Below the pieces are notes generated by a model, which saw only the letters and a program-made list of their open reading frames with translations, ran no database searches and was not told where the DNA came from. DNA of 64,000 nucleotides, taken from positions 661,382 to 725,381 of the forward strand of contig NZ_FOCE01000001.1 of assembly GCF_900110025.1 (NCBI RefSeq), given 5' to 3'. Shown one piece after another: positions 27,617-35,787 of this stretch. Position 1 is the stretch's first letter. Each line of letters starts with the position of its first letter. A program made the position numbers and the translations under genes. Source of the stretch: Gemmobacter aquatilis (GTDB lineage Bacteria > Pseudomonadota > Alphaproteobacteria > Rhodobacterales > Rhodobacteraceae).

Positions 27617-27892
27617 ATGACCATGATGACCAAAACCCTTTCGCTGACCGCCACGCTGGCCACTGCCCTGACGCTGGCCGCCGCCGCGGCCCATGCCGAG
27701 GGCGAGATGGAAAAGTGCTATGGGGTGGCGATGGCCGGCCAGAACGATTGCGCCGCCGGCCCCGGCACCACCTGCGCTGGCACGGCGAAGATGGATTATC
27801 AGGGCAATGCCTGGAAGCTGGTCCCCGCAGGCACCTGCACCACGATGCAGACGCCGCACGGCATGGGCTCGCTGGAACCGATCAAGATGTGA
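27617..27892 (+). CDS. bufA: Bufferin-type RiPP precursor (DUF2282), BufA
   Basis: A 91-residue precursor. Residues 1-27 form a Sec signal peptide ending AHA, so the mature peptide of about 64 residues is periplasmic. The DUF2282 core has four Cys: Cys34 ([10 protein letters not shown]), Cys45 (QNDCAAG), Cys53 (TTCAG) and Cys74 (PAGTC). In characterised bufferins, Cys residues of this core are converted by the MNIO enzyme to thio-oxazole-type heterocycles that bind copper. The start at 27617 is chosen from four close ATGs because AGGA lies 9 bp upstream. A SigF-like promoter precedes it, and a stem-loop separates it from the enzyme gene. Confidence 0.88.
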   Translation: MTMMTKTLSLTATLATALTLAAAAAHAEGEMEKCYGVAMAGQNDCAAGPGTTCAGTAKMDYQGNAWKLVPAGTCTTMQTPHGMGSLEPIKM

Positions 27893-27900
27893 TGCGCCTT

Positions 27901-27928
27901 CGGGATGCGCGCTTGCCTGCGCATCCCG
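27901..27928 (+). promoter_or_regulatory. Stem-loop between precursor and modifying enzyme genes
   Basis: A perfect 10-bp inverted repeat (CGGGATGCGC at 27901-27910, GCGCATCCCG at 27919-27928) with an 8-nt loop, 8 bp after the bufA stop. It has no long U-run (ATCTTTCCCC follows), so partial termination or 3'-end protection of the bufA message is more likely than full termination. This would give more precursor than enzyme. AAGGA before bufB lies just downstream. Confidence 0.65.
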
Positions 27929-27951
27929 ATCTTTCCCCAAGGATCATACCC

Positions 27952-28806
27952 ATGCGCCCCAGCCTGCCCCCCGCCCCCGGCCTTGGCTTCAAGCCAGAGC
28001 ATTTCGAGACGATCCGCGACCTGCGACCCGATCTTGGGTTCTTCGAGGTCCACGCAGAAAACTACATGGGCGCGGGCGGCCCGGCGCATCGCCAATTGGC
28101 CGCGCTGCGCGCCGATTATGCGCTGTCGCTGCATGGGGTGGGCCTGTCGATCGGCGGGGCACGGCTGGACCGCGATCACCTGGCCCGGCTGCGCGCCCTG
28201 ATCGACCGCTATCACCCCGAAAGCTTTTCCGAACACCTTGCCTGGTCCAGCCATGGCACCGATTACCTGAACGACCTGCTGCCGCTGCCCTATACGCCCG
28301 AAACCCTGACCCTCGTCTGCGATCATGTGGACGAGGCGCAAGAGGCGCTGGGGTGCCGGTTGCTGCTGGAAAACCCCTCGACCTACGTTCTGTTCGCCCA
28401 ATCGACGATCCCCGAGCCGGAGTTTCTGGCCGAAATCGCCCGGCGCACCGGCTGCGGCCTGTTGCTGGATGTGAACAACGTCTTTGTATCCTGCACCAAT
28501 CACCGGATGGACCCGCGCGCCTATCTGGCCGCCTTTCCGCTGGCGGTGGTGGGCGAGATTCATCTGGGCGGCCATGCCGAAGAGGCGCTGCCCTCCGGCC
28601 CGCTGCTGATCGACGCGCATGGCAGCCCGGTCGCCGATCCGGTCTGGGCGCTGTTTGCCGAGGTGATCGCCCGCACCGGCCCGCTGCCCAGCCTGATCGA
28701 ATGGGACAATGACGTGCCGCCTTTCCGCGATCTGCTGGCCGAGGCCCGGCGCGCCGCCGCCGTCTTGCGGCAAGACCGTGAGGTGCGCCTTGCTTGCGCA
28801 TCCTGA
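27952..28806 (+). CDS. bufB: DUF692/MNIO multinuclear iron oxidase, BufB
   Basis: A 284-residue TIM-barrel enzyme of the DUF692/MNIO family that uses two or three iron ions and O2 to oxidise Cys residues of RiPP precursors. Candidate metal ligands are at the usual positions: HAEN (34-37), LHG (His61), SEH (94-95), ENPS (Glu140, Asn141), DVNN (Asp173, Asn175), EIHLGGH (His204, His208), DAHG (Asp221, His223) and EWD (Glu250, Asp252). The ATG at 27952 has an AAGGATCAT site. It follows the DUF2282 precursor gene and overlaps the DUF2063 partner gene by 29 bp, the standard bufferin order. Confidence 0.92.
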   Translation: MRPSLPPAPGLGFKPEHFETIRDLRPDLGFFEVHAENYMGAGGPAHRQLAALRADYALSLHGVGLSIGGARLDRDHLARLRALIDRYHPESFSEHLAWSSHGTDYLNDLLPLPYTPETLTLVCDHVDEAQEALGCRLLLENPSTYVLFAQSTIPEPEFLAEIARRTGCGLLLDVNNVFVSCTNHRMDPRAYLAAFPLAVVGEIHLGGHAEEALPSGPLLIDAHGSPVADPVWALFAEVIARTGPLPSLIEWDNDVPPFRDLLAEARRAAAVLRQDREVRLACAS

Positions 28807-29560
28807 TTTCATCACGGCCTTCCGGCAGGGCCTGTTCAACGGCACCCTGCCCCCGGGGCTGACCGTCCCCGCGCCGGACGAGGCGGAACGCCGCTTTGCC
28901 GTCTATCGCAACAACGTGGCCCATTCGCTGGGCCGCGCACTGGCGGCCCGCTTTCCAGTGATCGAGCGGTTGGTCGGCCCGGAATTTTTCGCCGCCATGG
29001 CCCGGGTATATCTGGGGGGCGATCTGCCTGCCTCACCCCTGCTGTTCCAATGGGGCGACGGGTTTGCAGGGTTCCTGCAGGGCTTCCCGCCCGTTGCGGG
29101 CCTGCCCTATCTGCCCGATGTCGCCCGGCTGGAATTTGCCCGTGGCCGGGCCTGGCACGCCGCCGACCATCCGCCCGCCCCGCCCGAAGCTCTGGCCGCG
29201 GCTGCCGCGCAGGCCGATACCGCGCGGCTGGCCCTGCACCCATCGGTGGCGCTGCTGGCATCGGATTTCGCAGTGGTGTCGATCTGGCAGGCGAACCAGC
29301 CCGACGCCTTACCTGCGCCCATAGATGCCACCCAAACAGAAACAGCGCTGATCCTGCGCGACCGGCGCGATGCAGTCCGCGTGCTGGCGCTTCCGCCCGG
29401 CGATGCCGCCTTTGCCCGCGCGCTGCAGTCAGGCGCCCCGCTGCTGATCGCGGCGGAAAGCGCCGCGCACGCCGCGCCGCGCCATGACCCAGCCCGCCTG
29501 CTGCTGTGCCTGATGCAGGCCGGCGCCCTGATCACCCCGGATACCGGAGAGCCAAGATGA
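28778..29560 (+). CDS. bufC: DUF2063 family partner protein, BufC
   Basis: A 260-residue DUF2063 protein: an N-terminal putative DNA-binding-like domain ([26 protein letters not shown]) and a C-terminal domain. In bufferin and related systems this protein binds the precursor leader or core and presents it to the MNIO enzyme. No ATG fits. A GTG at 28778 is used here; a TTG at 28790 has the better ribosome site (GAGGTG) and would shorten the protein by four residues. Either start overlaps bufB, so translation is coupled. The stop overlaps the DoxX gene by 4 bp. Confidence 0.85.
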   Translation: MRCALLAHPDFITAFRQGLFNGTLPPGLTVPAPDEAERRFAVYRNNVAHSLGRALAARFPVIERLVGPEFFAAMARVYLGGDLPASPLLFQWGDGFAGFLQGFPPVAGLPYLPDVARLEFARGRAWHAADHPPAPPEALAAAAAQADTARLALHPSVALLASDFAVVSIWQANQPDALPAPIDATQTETALILRDRRDAVRVLALPPGDAAFARALQSGAPLLIAAESAAHAAPRHDPARLLLCLMQAGALITPDTGEPR

Positions 29561-29988
29561 CCCCGCTTGCCCTGCTGCGCCTGAGCGACACCCTGCTGTC
29601 CCGCCTGCCCTGGGATGTGGCGGCGCTGGCGTTGCGCCTGTTCCCCGCGCTGGTCTTTCTCGCATCCGGCCAGACGAAGGTGGACGGTTTCGCCATCGCC
29701 GACAGCACCTGGTATCTGTTCGAGCATGACTATGCCCTGCCGCTGATCCCCCCGGCCTGGGCTGCCGTGGCCGCCACCCTTGCCGAGCATGTCTTTCCGG
29801 TGCTGCTGATCCTTGGCCTTGCCACCCGCGCCTCGGCGCTGGCGCTGCTGGGGATGACGCTGACCATCCAGATCTTCGTCTATCCCGATGCCTGGGCGAC
29901 ACATGGCCTTTGGGCGGCCTGTTTCCTTGGCCTGATCGCAGGCGGGCCGGGGCGGCTGTCGCTGGACCGGCAACTGCTGCGGCCATGA
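29557..29988 (+). CDS. DoxX-type membrane protein of the bufferin operon
   Basis: A 143-residue integral membrane protein with four hydrophobic segments, matching the DoxX family ([17 protein letters not shown] and [24 protein letters not shown]). DoxX proteins are often the fourth gene of bufferin operons. They may supply electrons from the quinone pool or help with membrane redox steps, but no mechanism is settled. The ATGA overlap with bufC indicates coupled translation. It is the last gene of the operon and faces purU across a terminator. Confidence 0.87.
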   Translation: MTPLALLRLSDTLLSRLPWDVAALALRLFPALVFLASGQTKVDGFAIADSTWYLFEHDYALPLIPPAWAAVAATLAEHVFPVLLILGLATRASALALLGMTLTIQIFVYPDAWATHGLWAACFLGLIAGGPGRLSLDRQLLRP

Positions 29989-29991
29989 AAA

Positions 29992-30022
29992 AGGCCCGGC
30001 GGGCGGCGCGCCTGCCGGGCCT
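29992..30022 (-). terminator. Rho-independent-like terminator of purU
   Basis: A 9-bp stem (AGGCCCGGC at 29992-30000 with its complement at 30014-30022) and 13-nt loop. On the minus strand it is followed by TTTTT (29987-29991 region), so it should end transcription from purU. The A-run on the plus side does not suit the DoxX gene, which it follows directly. Confidence 0.7.
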
Positions 30023-30043
30023 GAAACCTGCGCTCTGGGCCGA

Positions 30044-30928
30044 TCAGCCCATACGCTCGGACGCGTAGGAACCGGGCGAGGCCGGGAAGACCACCGTCTT
30101 GTTGCCGTTCTGGAACACGCGGTGATGGATATGCGCGTGGATGGCGCGGCTCAGCACCTGTGCCTCCACATCGCGGCCAAGGCTCACATAGTCATCCGGG
30201 CTTTGCGCATGGGTGATGCGCACGGTGTCCTGTTCGATGATCGGGCCTTCGTCCAGATCGGCGGTGACATAATGCGCCGTTGCCCCGATCAGCTTCACGC
30301 CCCGCTCGTAAGCCTGCTTGTAGGGGTTGGCGCCCTTGAACGACGGCAGGAACGAGTGGTGGATGTTGATGATCCGCCCCGACATCTTTTCGCAGAACGC
30401 ATCCGACAGAACCTGCATGTAGCGCGCCAGCACCACCAGTTCCGCACCGCTGTCCTCGACAAGGTTCAGCAGGCGCTTTTCGGCTTCGGGCTTGTTTTCC
30501 TTCGTCACCTTGATGTGGTGGAAGGGCAGGTCGTGGTTCACCACGACTTTCTGATAGGTCATGTGGTTCGACACCACGCCGACGATCTCGATCGGCAGGC
30601 CGCCGATGCGCCAGCGATACAGCAGGTCGTTCAGGCAATGGCCGAAGTTCGACACCATCAGCAACACCTTCATACGGTGCGCACCGTCATGGATCGCCCA
30701 TTCCATCCCGAAGGGTTCGGCCACCGCCGCAAAACCTGCGCGCAGCTTTTCCAGCGGGGTGCCGGTTTCCGCGCGGAACGAGATCCGGGTGAAGAACTTG
30801 CCGGTCAGGTCGTCGTCGAATTGCGAGGCATCCGTGATATTGCATCCTTCCGCCGCCAGATAGGTGGAGATCGCGGCGACGATGCCGCGACGGGAGGTGC
30901 ATTGCACGGTCAGGACATATGCGTTCAT
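30044..30928 (-). CDS. purU: Formyltetrahydrofolate deformylase
   Basis: A 294-residue cytosolic enzyme that hydrolyses 10-formyl-THF to THF and formate, balancing one-carbon pools. The N-terminal ACT domain is AYVLTVQCTSRRGIVAAIS; the C-terminal formyltransferase-fold domain has IHHSFLPSFKGANPY and the catalytic Asp in TADLDEGPIIEQD. The ATG at 30928 has a weak CGGAA site. A terminator follows. The 300-bp upstream region holds a palindrome cluster described separately. Confidence 0.96.
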   Translation of the reverse strand: MNAYVLTVQCTSRRGIVAAISTYLAAEGCNITDASQFDDDLTGKFFTRISFRAETGTPLEKLRAGFAAVAEPFGMEWAIHDGAHRMKVLLMVSNFGHCLNDLLYRWRIGGLPIEIVGVVSNHMTYQKVVVNHDLPFHHIKVTKENKPEAEKRLLNLVEDSGAELVVLARYMQVLSDAFCEKMSGRIINIHHSFLPSFKGANPYKQAYERGVKLIGATAHYVTADLDEGPIIEQDTVRITHAQSPDDYVSLGRDVEAQVLSRAIHAHIHHRVFQNGNKTVVFPASPGSYASERMG

Positions 30929-31122
30929 GGTCGGGTTCCGATGTGTCAGCGTGAGGAGAAGAAGGCCTAGTGCTGCATCGAACTGCTAGACATGTCGGGG
31001 CTGCACGGCAATCGCCGTTCCGGCACACCAGTGTCGATTTCCGACTCCGGCTCACCGATTGCGACAGATTTCACACAGTCAGAACCGCCGAAAAACCCCT
31101 AATCTTTCAATGATATACGCGG

Positions 31123-31151
31123 CCTATCGCGCGATAGGAAAATCGTATCGC
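31123..31151. promoter_or_regulatory. 16-bp palindrome with a third half-site upstream of purU
   Basis: A perfect palindrome CCTATCGC-GCGATAGG (31123-31138) followed by another TATCGC at 31146-31151. The half-sites TATCGC/GCGATA therefore occur three times in 27 bp. The cluster lies about 200 bp before purU and about 80 bp after the flavin monooxygenase stop. It may be an operator for a dimeric regulator or form alternative stem-loops. The rest of the 301-bp gap (30929-31229) shows nothing else I recognise apart from the hairpin at 31178-31202. Confidence 0.45.
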
Positions 31152-31177
31152 CGCACCCCATGGCCTGAAACCGACAA

Positions 31178-31202
31178 GCCGCACCCCCAAAGGGGATGCG
31201 GC
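31178..31202 (-). terminator. Hairpin after the flavin monooxygenase gene
   Basis: GCCGCA-C-CCCC, loop AAA, GGGG-A-TGCGGC: 10 paired bases with one internal mismatch, starting 28 bp downstream of the monooxygenase stop. On the minus strand the following bases are TTGTCGGTTT, a weak U-rich tail. Confidence 0.5.
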
Positions 31203-31229
31203 AGCCACCTTTCCGGGCTTCAGGGGTCG

Positions 31230-33029
31230 TCAGCCCAGATGGTAGGTGTCCGGGATGCCATAAACCGGGGTGGCGATCCCCTCCATCCGCGCCTTCAGTT
31301 GCAGCGACAGGTATTGGGAATAGTGGCGCGACTGGTGCAGGTTGCCGCCATGGAACCACAGCGCCTCTTGCTGCGTCGGCTTCCACATGTTGCGCTGCTC
31401 GCCCACCCAGGGGCCGGGGTCTTTCGGCGTGTCGGAACCAAGGCCCCAGCATTTGCCCACCTTGTCGGCCACATCCTTGCCGATCAGATCCGCCGCCCAG
31501 CCGTTCATCGAGCCGAAGCCCGTGGCATAGACGATCAGATCCGCCTCCAGCTTGGTGCCGTCGCTCAGGATCACGCCGTCTTCCACCACTTCGGCCACAT
31601 CGCCATGCGCCAGCTTGATCTTGCCGTCGATGATCAACTGGCAGGCGCCCACGTCGATGTAATAGCCCGAGCCGCGACGCAGGTATTTCATGAACAGCCC
31701 CGATCCGTCAGAGCCCCAGTCCAGCCAGAACCCGGCCTTTTCCAGCCCGTCGTAGAAATCCTTGTCCTTCTCGCGCATCTGGTCATAGAGCGGAATCTGG
31801 AATTCGTGCATGATCTTGTAGGGCAGCGAGGCGAAGATCAGGTCGGCCTTGTGTGTGGTCATGCCGCCGCGCACCGCCTTTTCGGAATACAGCCCGCCCA
31901 GCCCGATATCCATCAGCGTATCCGACTTGACGATATGGGTCGAAGACCGCTGCACCATCGTCACATCGACATCGTTTTCCCACAGGGCGGCGCAGATGTC
32001 ATGGGCCGAGTTGTTGGCCCCGATCACCACCGCCTTCTTGCCGCGCCACTGATCCGGGCCGGGATGCTGGCTGGAATGGTGCTGATCACCCTTGAACCGC
32101 TCCATCCCCTTGAAGGTCGGCACATTGGCCTTGCCCGACATGCCGGTTGCCAGAACCAGTTGCTTGGGCCGCAGCGTGACCTCTTCGCCGTCACGGTCCA
32201 CCACCACCGTCCATTCCTGCGTCGCCTCATCGTAATGCGCGGATTTGCAGGTGGTGCTGCCCCAGAAGTTCAGCTCCATGATCTTGGCATACATTTCCAG
32301 CCAGTCGCCGATCTTGTCCTTGGGGGCAAAGACCGGCCAGTTCGGCGGGAAGGGCAGGTAGGGCAGATGGTCATACCAGACCGGGTCATGCAGGCAGAGC
32401 GACTTGTAACGGTTGCGCCAGCTATCGCCGGGGCGGGGGTTCTTTTCGATGATGATCGTGGGCACGCCCAACTGCCGCAGCCGCGCGCCCAGCGCAAGGC
32501 CCCCCTGCCCGCCGCCGATGATGACGGTATAGGGCTGCACCGTGTAGCCCAACTCGCGCGCTTCCTGCTCGCGTTCCTCCAGCCAGCTTTGCTTGTTCTT
32601 GCCTGCGCCATGTTTCGCGCCCAGCGGGCGGTTGAAGCCAAGGGGCTCCTCGTGCCCCTTCAGCTCGGTCATGGTGGTCAGCAGCGTCCAGATCAGATCG
32701 CCCTTCAGGCGGATCAAGCCAAAGCCGCGCGCCACATCGGTTTCAAAGCTGATCCAGGCGGTGGTGACGCCGCCGTCTTCGGTCGCCACTTCGCCGTCTG
32801 CGATGCGCCAGTTGCGCGGCTTGGTGGTGGCCAGTTGATGGGCCAGCATATCGGCGACCTGATCCTTCCCCTCCATCGTCTTGAGGTTCCAGGTAAAGGC
32901 GATCAGGTCGCGCCAATAGCAATCGTCCTGAAACAGCGCCGTGGCGCGGGCAATATCACCCGCCTCCAGTGCCGCGCCGAGTTCGGACAGAACGGCGGTG
33001 ACCGCTTCGTTGGCGGTGGTATCGAGCAT
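31230..33029 (-). CDS. FAD-dependent flavin monooxygenase with N-terminal SnoaL-like region
   Basis: A 599-residue NAD(P)H-dependent flavoprotein. Residues 1-125 look like a SnoaL/NTF2-like domain (LEAGDIARATALFQDDCYWRD). The FAD motif IIGGGQGG is at 171-177, the FMO-type signature FKGDQHHSSQ near 312, and the NADP motif VVIGANNSAHD at 335-344. Related proteins are group B monooxygenases acting on soft nucleophiles or ketones. The ATG at 33029 has a strong GGGAGGAA site. A regulatory gene lies directly upstream on the same strand, with dyad sites between them. Substrate unknown. Confidence 0.88.
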   Translation of the reverse strand: MLDTTANEAVTAVLSELGAALEAGDIARATALFQDDCYWRDLIAFTWNLKTMEGKDQVADMLAHQLATTKPRNWRIADGEVATEDGGVTTAWISFETDVARGFGLIRLKGDLIWTLLTTMTELKGHEEPLGFNRPLGAKHGAGKNKQSWLEEREQEARELGYTVQPYTVIIGGGQGGLALGARLRQLGVPTIIIEKNPRPGDSWRNRYKSLCLHDPVWYDHLPYLPFPPNWPVFAPKDKIGDWLEMYAKIMELNFWGSTTCKSAHYDEATQEWTVVVDRDGEEVTLRPKQLVLATGMSGKANVPTFKGMERFKGDQHHSSQHPGPDQWRGKKAVVIGANNSAHDICAALWENDVDVTMVQRSSTHIVKSDTLMDIGLGGLYSEKAVRGGMTTHKADLIFASLPYKIMHEFQIPLYDQMREKDKDFYDGLEKAGFWLDWGSDGSGLFMKYLRRGSGYYIDVGACQLIIDGKIKLAHGDVAEVVEDGVILSDGTKLEADLIVYATGFGSMNGWAADLIGKDVADKVGKCWGLGSDTPKDPGPWVGEQRNMWKPTQQEALWFHGGNLHQSRHYSQYLSLQLKARMEGIATPVYGIPDTYHLG

Positions 33030-33141
33030 GGTTTCCTCCCTGAAAATCGCTCTCCTCTGCGGACAGATTGGCAGCAAGGGCGCCGGAGTCACCTGCTATG
33101 CGGGCCGGTTGGCACGCAGCGTGCAGAAAGGCGGGGGCGGC

Positions 33142-33165
33142 GTTGCAGGCGCAACGGCATGCAAC
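33142..33165. promoter_or_regulatory. GTTGCA/TGCAAC dyad upstream of the monooxygenase gene
   Basis: GTTGCA at 33142-33147 and its complement TGCAAC at 33160-33165, with a third half-site GCAAC at 33151-33155. It lies 7 bp after the activator stop codon and 113 bp before the monooxygenase start, a suitable place for the activator to bind. Activity is inferred. Confidence 0.5.
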
Positions 33166-33171
33166 ACGCTG

Positions 33172-34959
33172 CTAGGGCGCAAGCCCCAGCCGGCGCATCC
33201 GCCGCAGGATGGTGGAGCGATCCACCCCCATGCGCCGCGCCGCCTGCGCCATGTTGCCGTTGCAGGCAGCCAGAATGGCGGGCAGGTCGTCCTCGGGCTC
33301 CGCCGGGGCAGAGAGCGCGGGGGTGGGCAGATCCGGCAGGTCGATCACCGGCTGGTCGGCCAAGGCCACCGCCACATCCAGCACATTGCCCAATTCGCGG
33401 ATATTGCCGGGCCACGGTCGCGCCTGCAATTCGGCCCGGGCAGCGGGCGACAGGCGATAGCTTTCCGCTCGCCCATGGGTGCGCTGGCGCAGCAGCCGGT
33501 CCAGCACCCAGTCGAAATCCTGCCGCAGCCGCAGCGGCGGCACGGTCAGCGTGGCCACAGCCAGCCGGAAGAACAGATCCTGCCGGAACCGCCCCTCGCG
33601 CACCGCCTGCGCCAGATCCGCAGGGCTGGCCGAAATCACCCGCAGCTTGATCCGTCCCGCCCCCTGCGTTTCCGCCTCGATCAACAGCTGCAACAGGCGC
33701 CCCTGCAACGGCATCGGCAGATCGGCGAGATTGTCCAGAAACAGCGTCCCGCCTTCGGCCACCGCCAGTTGCGAGCCGGGCAGCAGCGTCTCGTCCAACT
33801 GCCGATCCGACAGCGCGGCGCAGTTGAGCGTGACAAAGGGCCGCCGCGCCGGATCGCAGATGTGGATCGCGCGGGCCAGCCGTTCCTTGCCGCTGCCGGT
33901 TTCACCCCGGATCAGCAACGGGATCGCGGTTGGGGCCAGCCGGGCGGCATCGGCCAGCAGGCGGCGGATCGCAGGGTCAGCGCCGCCAAAGCTCTGCAGT
34001 GCGGCAGGCAAGGTCGATGCCGGGCCGGGGCGCGGCATCGGCCCGCGCTGCGGCGCAATGGCATGGCCGAACAGCGCCCGCCCGTCGGCCAGTTGGACCA
34101 GCCGTTCCTCGGTCGGGCGGCCGCGCATCAACTCGGGCAGATCGTCAATCGACAGGTTGAAGAACCGATCCAGCGGCTGCCCGATCACCGGCCCGCCCTG
34201 GGGCGCCAGCGTGGTTTCGGCGCCATGCGTCATGCCGATGATCCGCCCTGATCCGTCCAGCGCGATTGCCGCCTCGGGGTCCACATCCAGAAATTCGGGC
34301 AGGGTGGAAAAGCGCAGCACCCAGTCGCCCCGCGTCATCGCCATCAGGTTCGCCATCTCGATCCGCCGGGCCGAGGCTTTCACTAGGCTCAGCGCCATGC
34401 TCTGGCTGATCTTCGGTTGGGGGGATCGCAGCAACGAGATGTCCAGCACCGCCGCCAGCACGCCCGAAGCATCGAAGATCGGCGCGGCGGTGCAGGACAG
34501 CGGCGTATGCGTCAGGTCGAAATGGTCGGTCTGGTGGATGGTCATCGGCTGTTTCGTCACGATGCACGAACCCACGCCACAGGTGCCCGCCAGACTTTCC
34601 GACCAGTCGGAGCCGAGGTAAAGCCCGGCACGGCGCAGGTCATCCTCAAAGCGCGGGTCACCGAAGAAATCCACCGTCACGCCTTTGGCATCGGCCACCA
34701 GCAGCACATAGTTCTGCCCCGCAATCTGGCGGAACAGCGATTCCAGCCCGCTGCGGGCAATGGCGATCAACCGTTCGGATTGTTCGCGGTGTTCGCGCAG
34801 CCTTGTGTCGGTGACGATATGCGCCGGGCTGGGGCGCGCCGGGTCCAGCCCGTATTGTTCGACGCAGCGCCGCCACGATTGCGCAACGATACTGTCGCGG
34901 CTGCTTTCGCGCCCCGTCAGAACCAGATCAATCTCGCGCACATGTTCCCGGTCCCGCAT
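33172..34959 (-). CDS. AcoR-like AAA+ activator lacking the GAFTGA loop
   Basis: A 595-residue regulator. Residues 60-200 form a GAF-type sensor, about 215-300 a PAS-like part, 320-530 an AAA+ domain, and the C-terminus a Fis-type helix-turn-helix (GNMAQAARRMGVDRSTILRRMRRL). Walker A is GETGSGKE (352-359) and the Walker B-like strand is GTLFLDN. The GAFTGA sigma-54 contact loop, expected between residues 380 and 404, is absent, and the second Walker B acid is Asn. It therefore probably activates or represses without sigma-54. It precedes the flavin monooxygenase gene in the same direction and is the likely regulator of it. Confidence 0.85.
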   Translation of the reverse strand: MRDREHVREIDLVLTGRESSRDSIVAQSWRRCVEQYGLDPARPSPAHIVTDTRLREHREQSERLIAIARSGLESLFRQIAGQNYVLLVADAKGVTVDFFGDPRFEDDLRRAGLYLGSDWSESLAGTCGVGSCIVTKQPMTIHQTDHFDLTHTPLSCTAAPIFDASGVLAAVLDISLLRSPQPKISQSMALSLVKASARRIEMANLMAMTRGDWVLRFSTLPEFLDVDPEAAIALDGSGRIIGMTHGAETTLAPQGGPVIGQPLDRFFNLSIDDLPELMRGRPTEERLVQLADGRALFGHAIAPQRGPMPRPGPASTLPAALQSFGGADPAIRRLLADAARLAPTAIPLLIRGETGSGKERLARAIHICDPARRPFVTLNCAALSDRQLDETLLPGSQLAVAEGGTLFLDNLADLPMPLQGRLLQLLIEAETQGAGRIKLRVISASPADLAQAVREGRFRQDLFFRLAVATLTVPPLRLRQDFDWVLDRLLRQRTHGRAESYRLSPAARAELQARPWPGNIRELGNVLDVAVALADQPVIDLPDLPTPALSAPAEPEDDLPAILAACNGNMAQAARRMGVDRSTILRRMRRLGLAP

Positions 34960-35019
34960 GGCAGGCTCCTCCCCGGCTGGGGCAAGGATGCCAGCGCGGG
35001 CAGCGCGGGGGAATGCGAC

Positions 35020-35787
35020 CTAGGTCGCGGAAAACCGGCGCCGCAACCGGGCGCCCAAGGCCCGCAGATCCGCCATCAGCGCCGCGCGGGTGAAGCTTTG
35101 CCGCGCCTGCGCCACCCCGCACAGCCGGTAAAACCCCAGCGCCACCAGCGCCGAAATCGCCACCGAAGTCAGCGCATCGCTGGCGAAATGCCGGCCCAGC
35201 CCGATGCGCAGCCCCAGCGTCACCCCGATCAGCCCAGCCCCCGTCAGCAGCCCCACCAGCCGCCCCCGCCAGCCCAGATGCGGCCAAAGCAGCACCAGAA
35301 CCGCGAAGGCCACGGCAGAAGACAGCGCCGTCTCGCCCGAGGAAAACGAACAGTTGCTGGCGCATTGATCGGTAAATTGCAGCACCGGGGTAAACAGCTT
35401 TTCGCCCCCGAACTCGATCACATTGGCCGGGCGCGCGCGGCCCGAATGTTCCTTCAGGATCAGGTTGACGATCAGCCCCGGCCCGACAAGAAACACCCCC
35501 GACAGGAACAGCCAGTTGCGCAGCCCCGACTGCGGGCGCCGCCGCAGGATCACCATGACCAGCGTTGCCAGCACGACGCCATAGGCCAACAGCTCCAACA
35601 CCTTTTTCAGCGCGGCGTTGAACGCACCCGGCGCCGGGGTGAGCGTCAGCCAGAACCGCCCCTCGGCATCGGTAAACGCGCGCGAGATCGCCAGATCAAG
35701 CGATGGCGCTGCGGCGAACAGCGCAAAGACGCCCAGCAGCAGCACAAGCGCCACGATCAGCAGCCGGGTATAAAGCGGGTCTTTCAT
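35020..35787 (-). CDS. PAP2-family membrane phosphatase
   Basis: A 255-residue integral membrane phosphatase with about six helices. The PAP2 motifs are KEHSGRARP (motif 1), SSGE in place of PSGH (motif 2), and GLGRHFASD with catalytic His and Asp (motif 3). Such enzymes remove phosphate from lipid A, undecaprenyl pyrophosphate or phosphatidylglycerol phosphate on the periplasmic side. The start at 35787 overlaps the upstream GT39 stop by 4 bp. The operon context (sugar transfer to a lipid carrier and lipid-A-related domain) favours a lipid A or undecaprenyl phosphatase. Confidence 0.87.
   Translation of the reverse strand: MKDPLYTRLLIVALVLLLGVFALFAAAPSLDLAISRAFTDAEGRFWLTLTPAPGAFNAALKKVLELLAYGVVLATLVMVILRRRPQSGLRNWLFLSGVFLVGPGLIVNLILKEHSGRARPANVIEFGGEKLFTPVLQFTDQCASNCSFSSGETALSSAVAFAVLVLLWPHLGWRGRLVGLLTGAGLIGVTLGLRIGLGRHFASDALTSVAISALVALGFYRLCGVAQARQSFTRAALMADLRALGARLRRRFSAT

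Noticed and set aside
30929-31080. Riboswitch upstream of purU
   Set aside because: I could not match any known riboswitch core by eye; only the palindrome cluster stands out. A covariance search of this segment would settle it.
33110-33125. Sigma-54-like sequence TGGCACG-N4-GTGCA on the plus strand
   Set aside because: It points away from the monooxygenase gene and into the 3' end of the activator gene with no plus-strand gene downstream; it is part of a GCACG/CGTGC palindrome and the TTGC -12 is GTGC.
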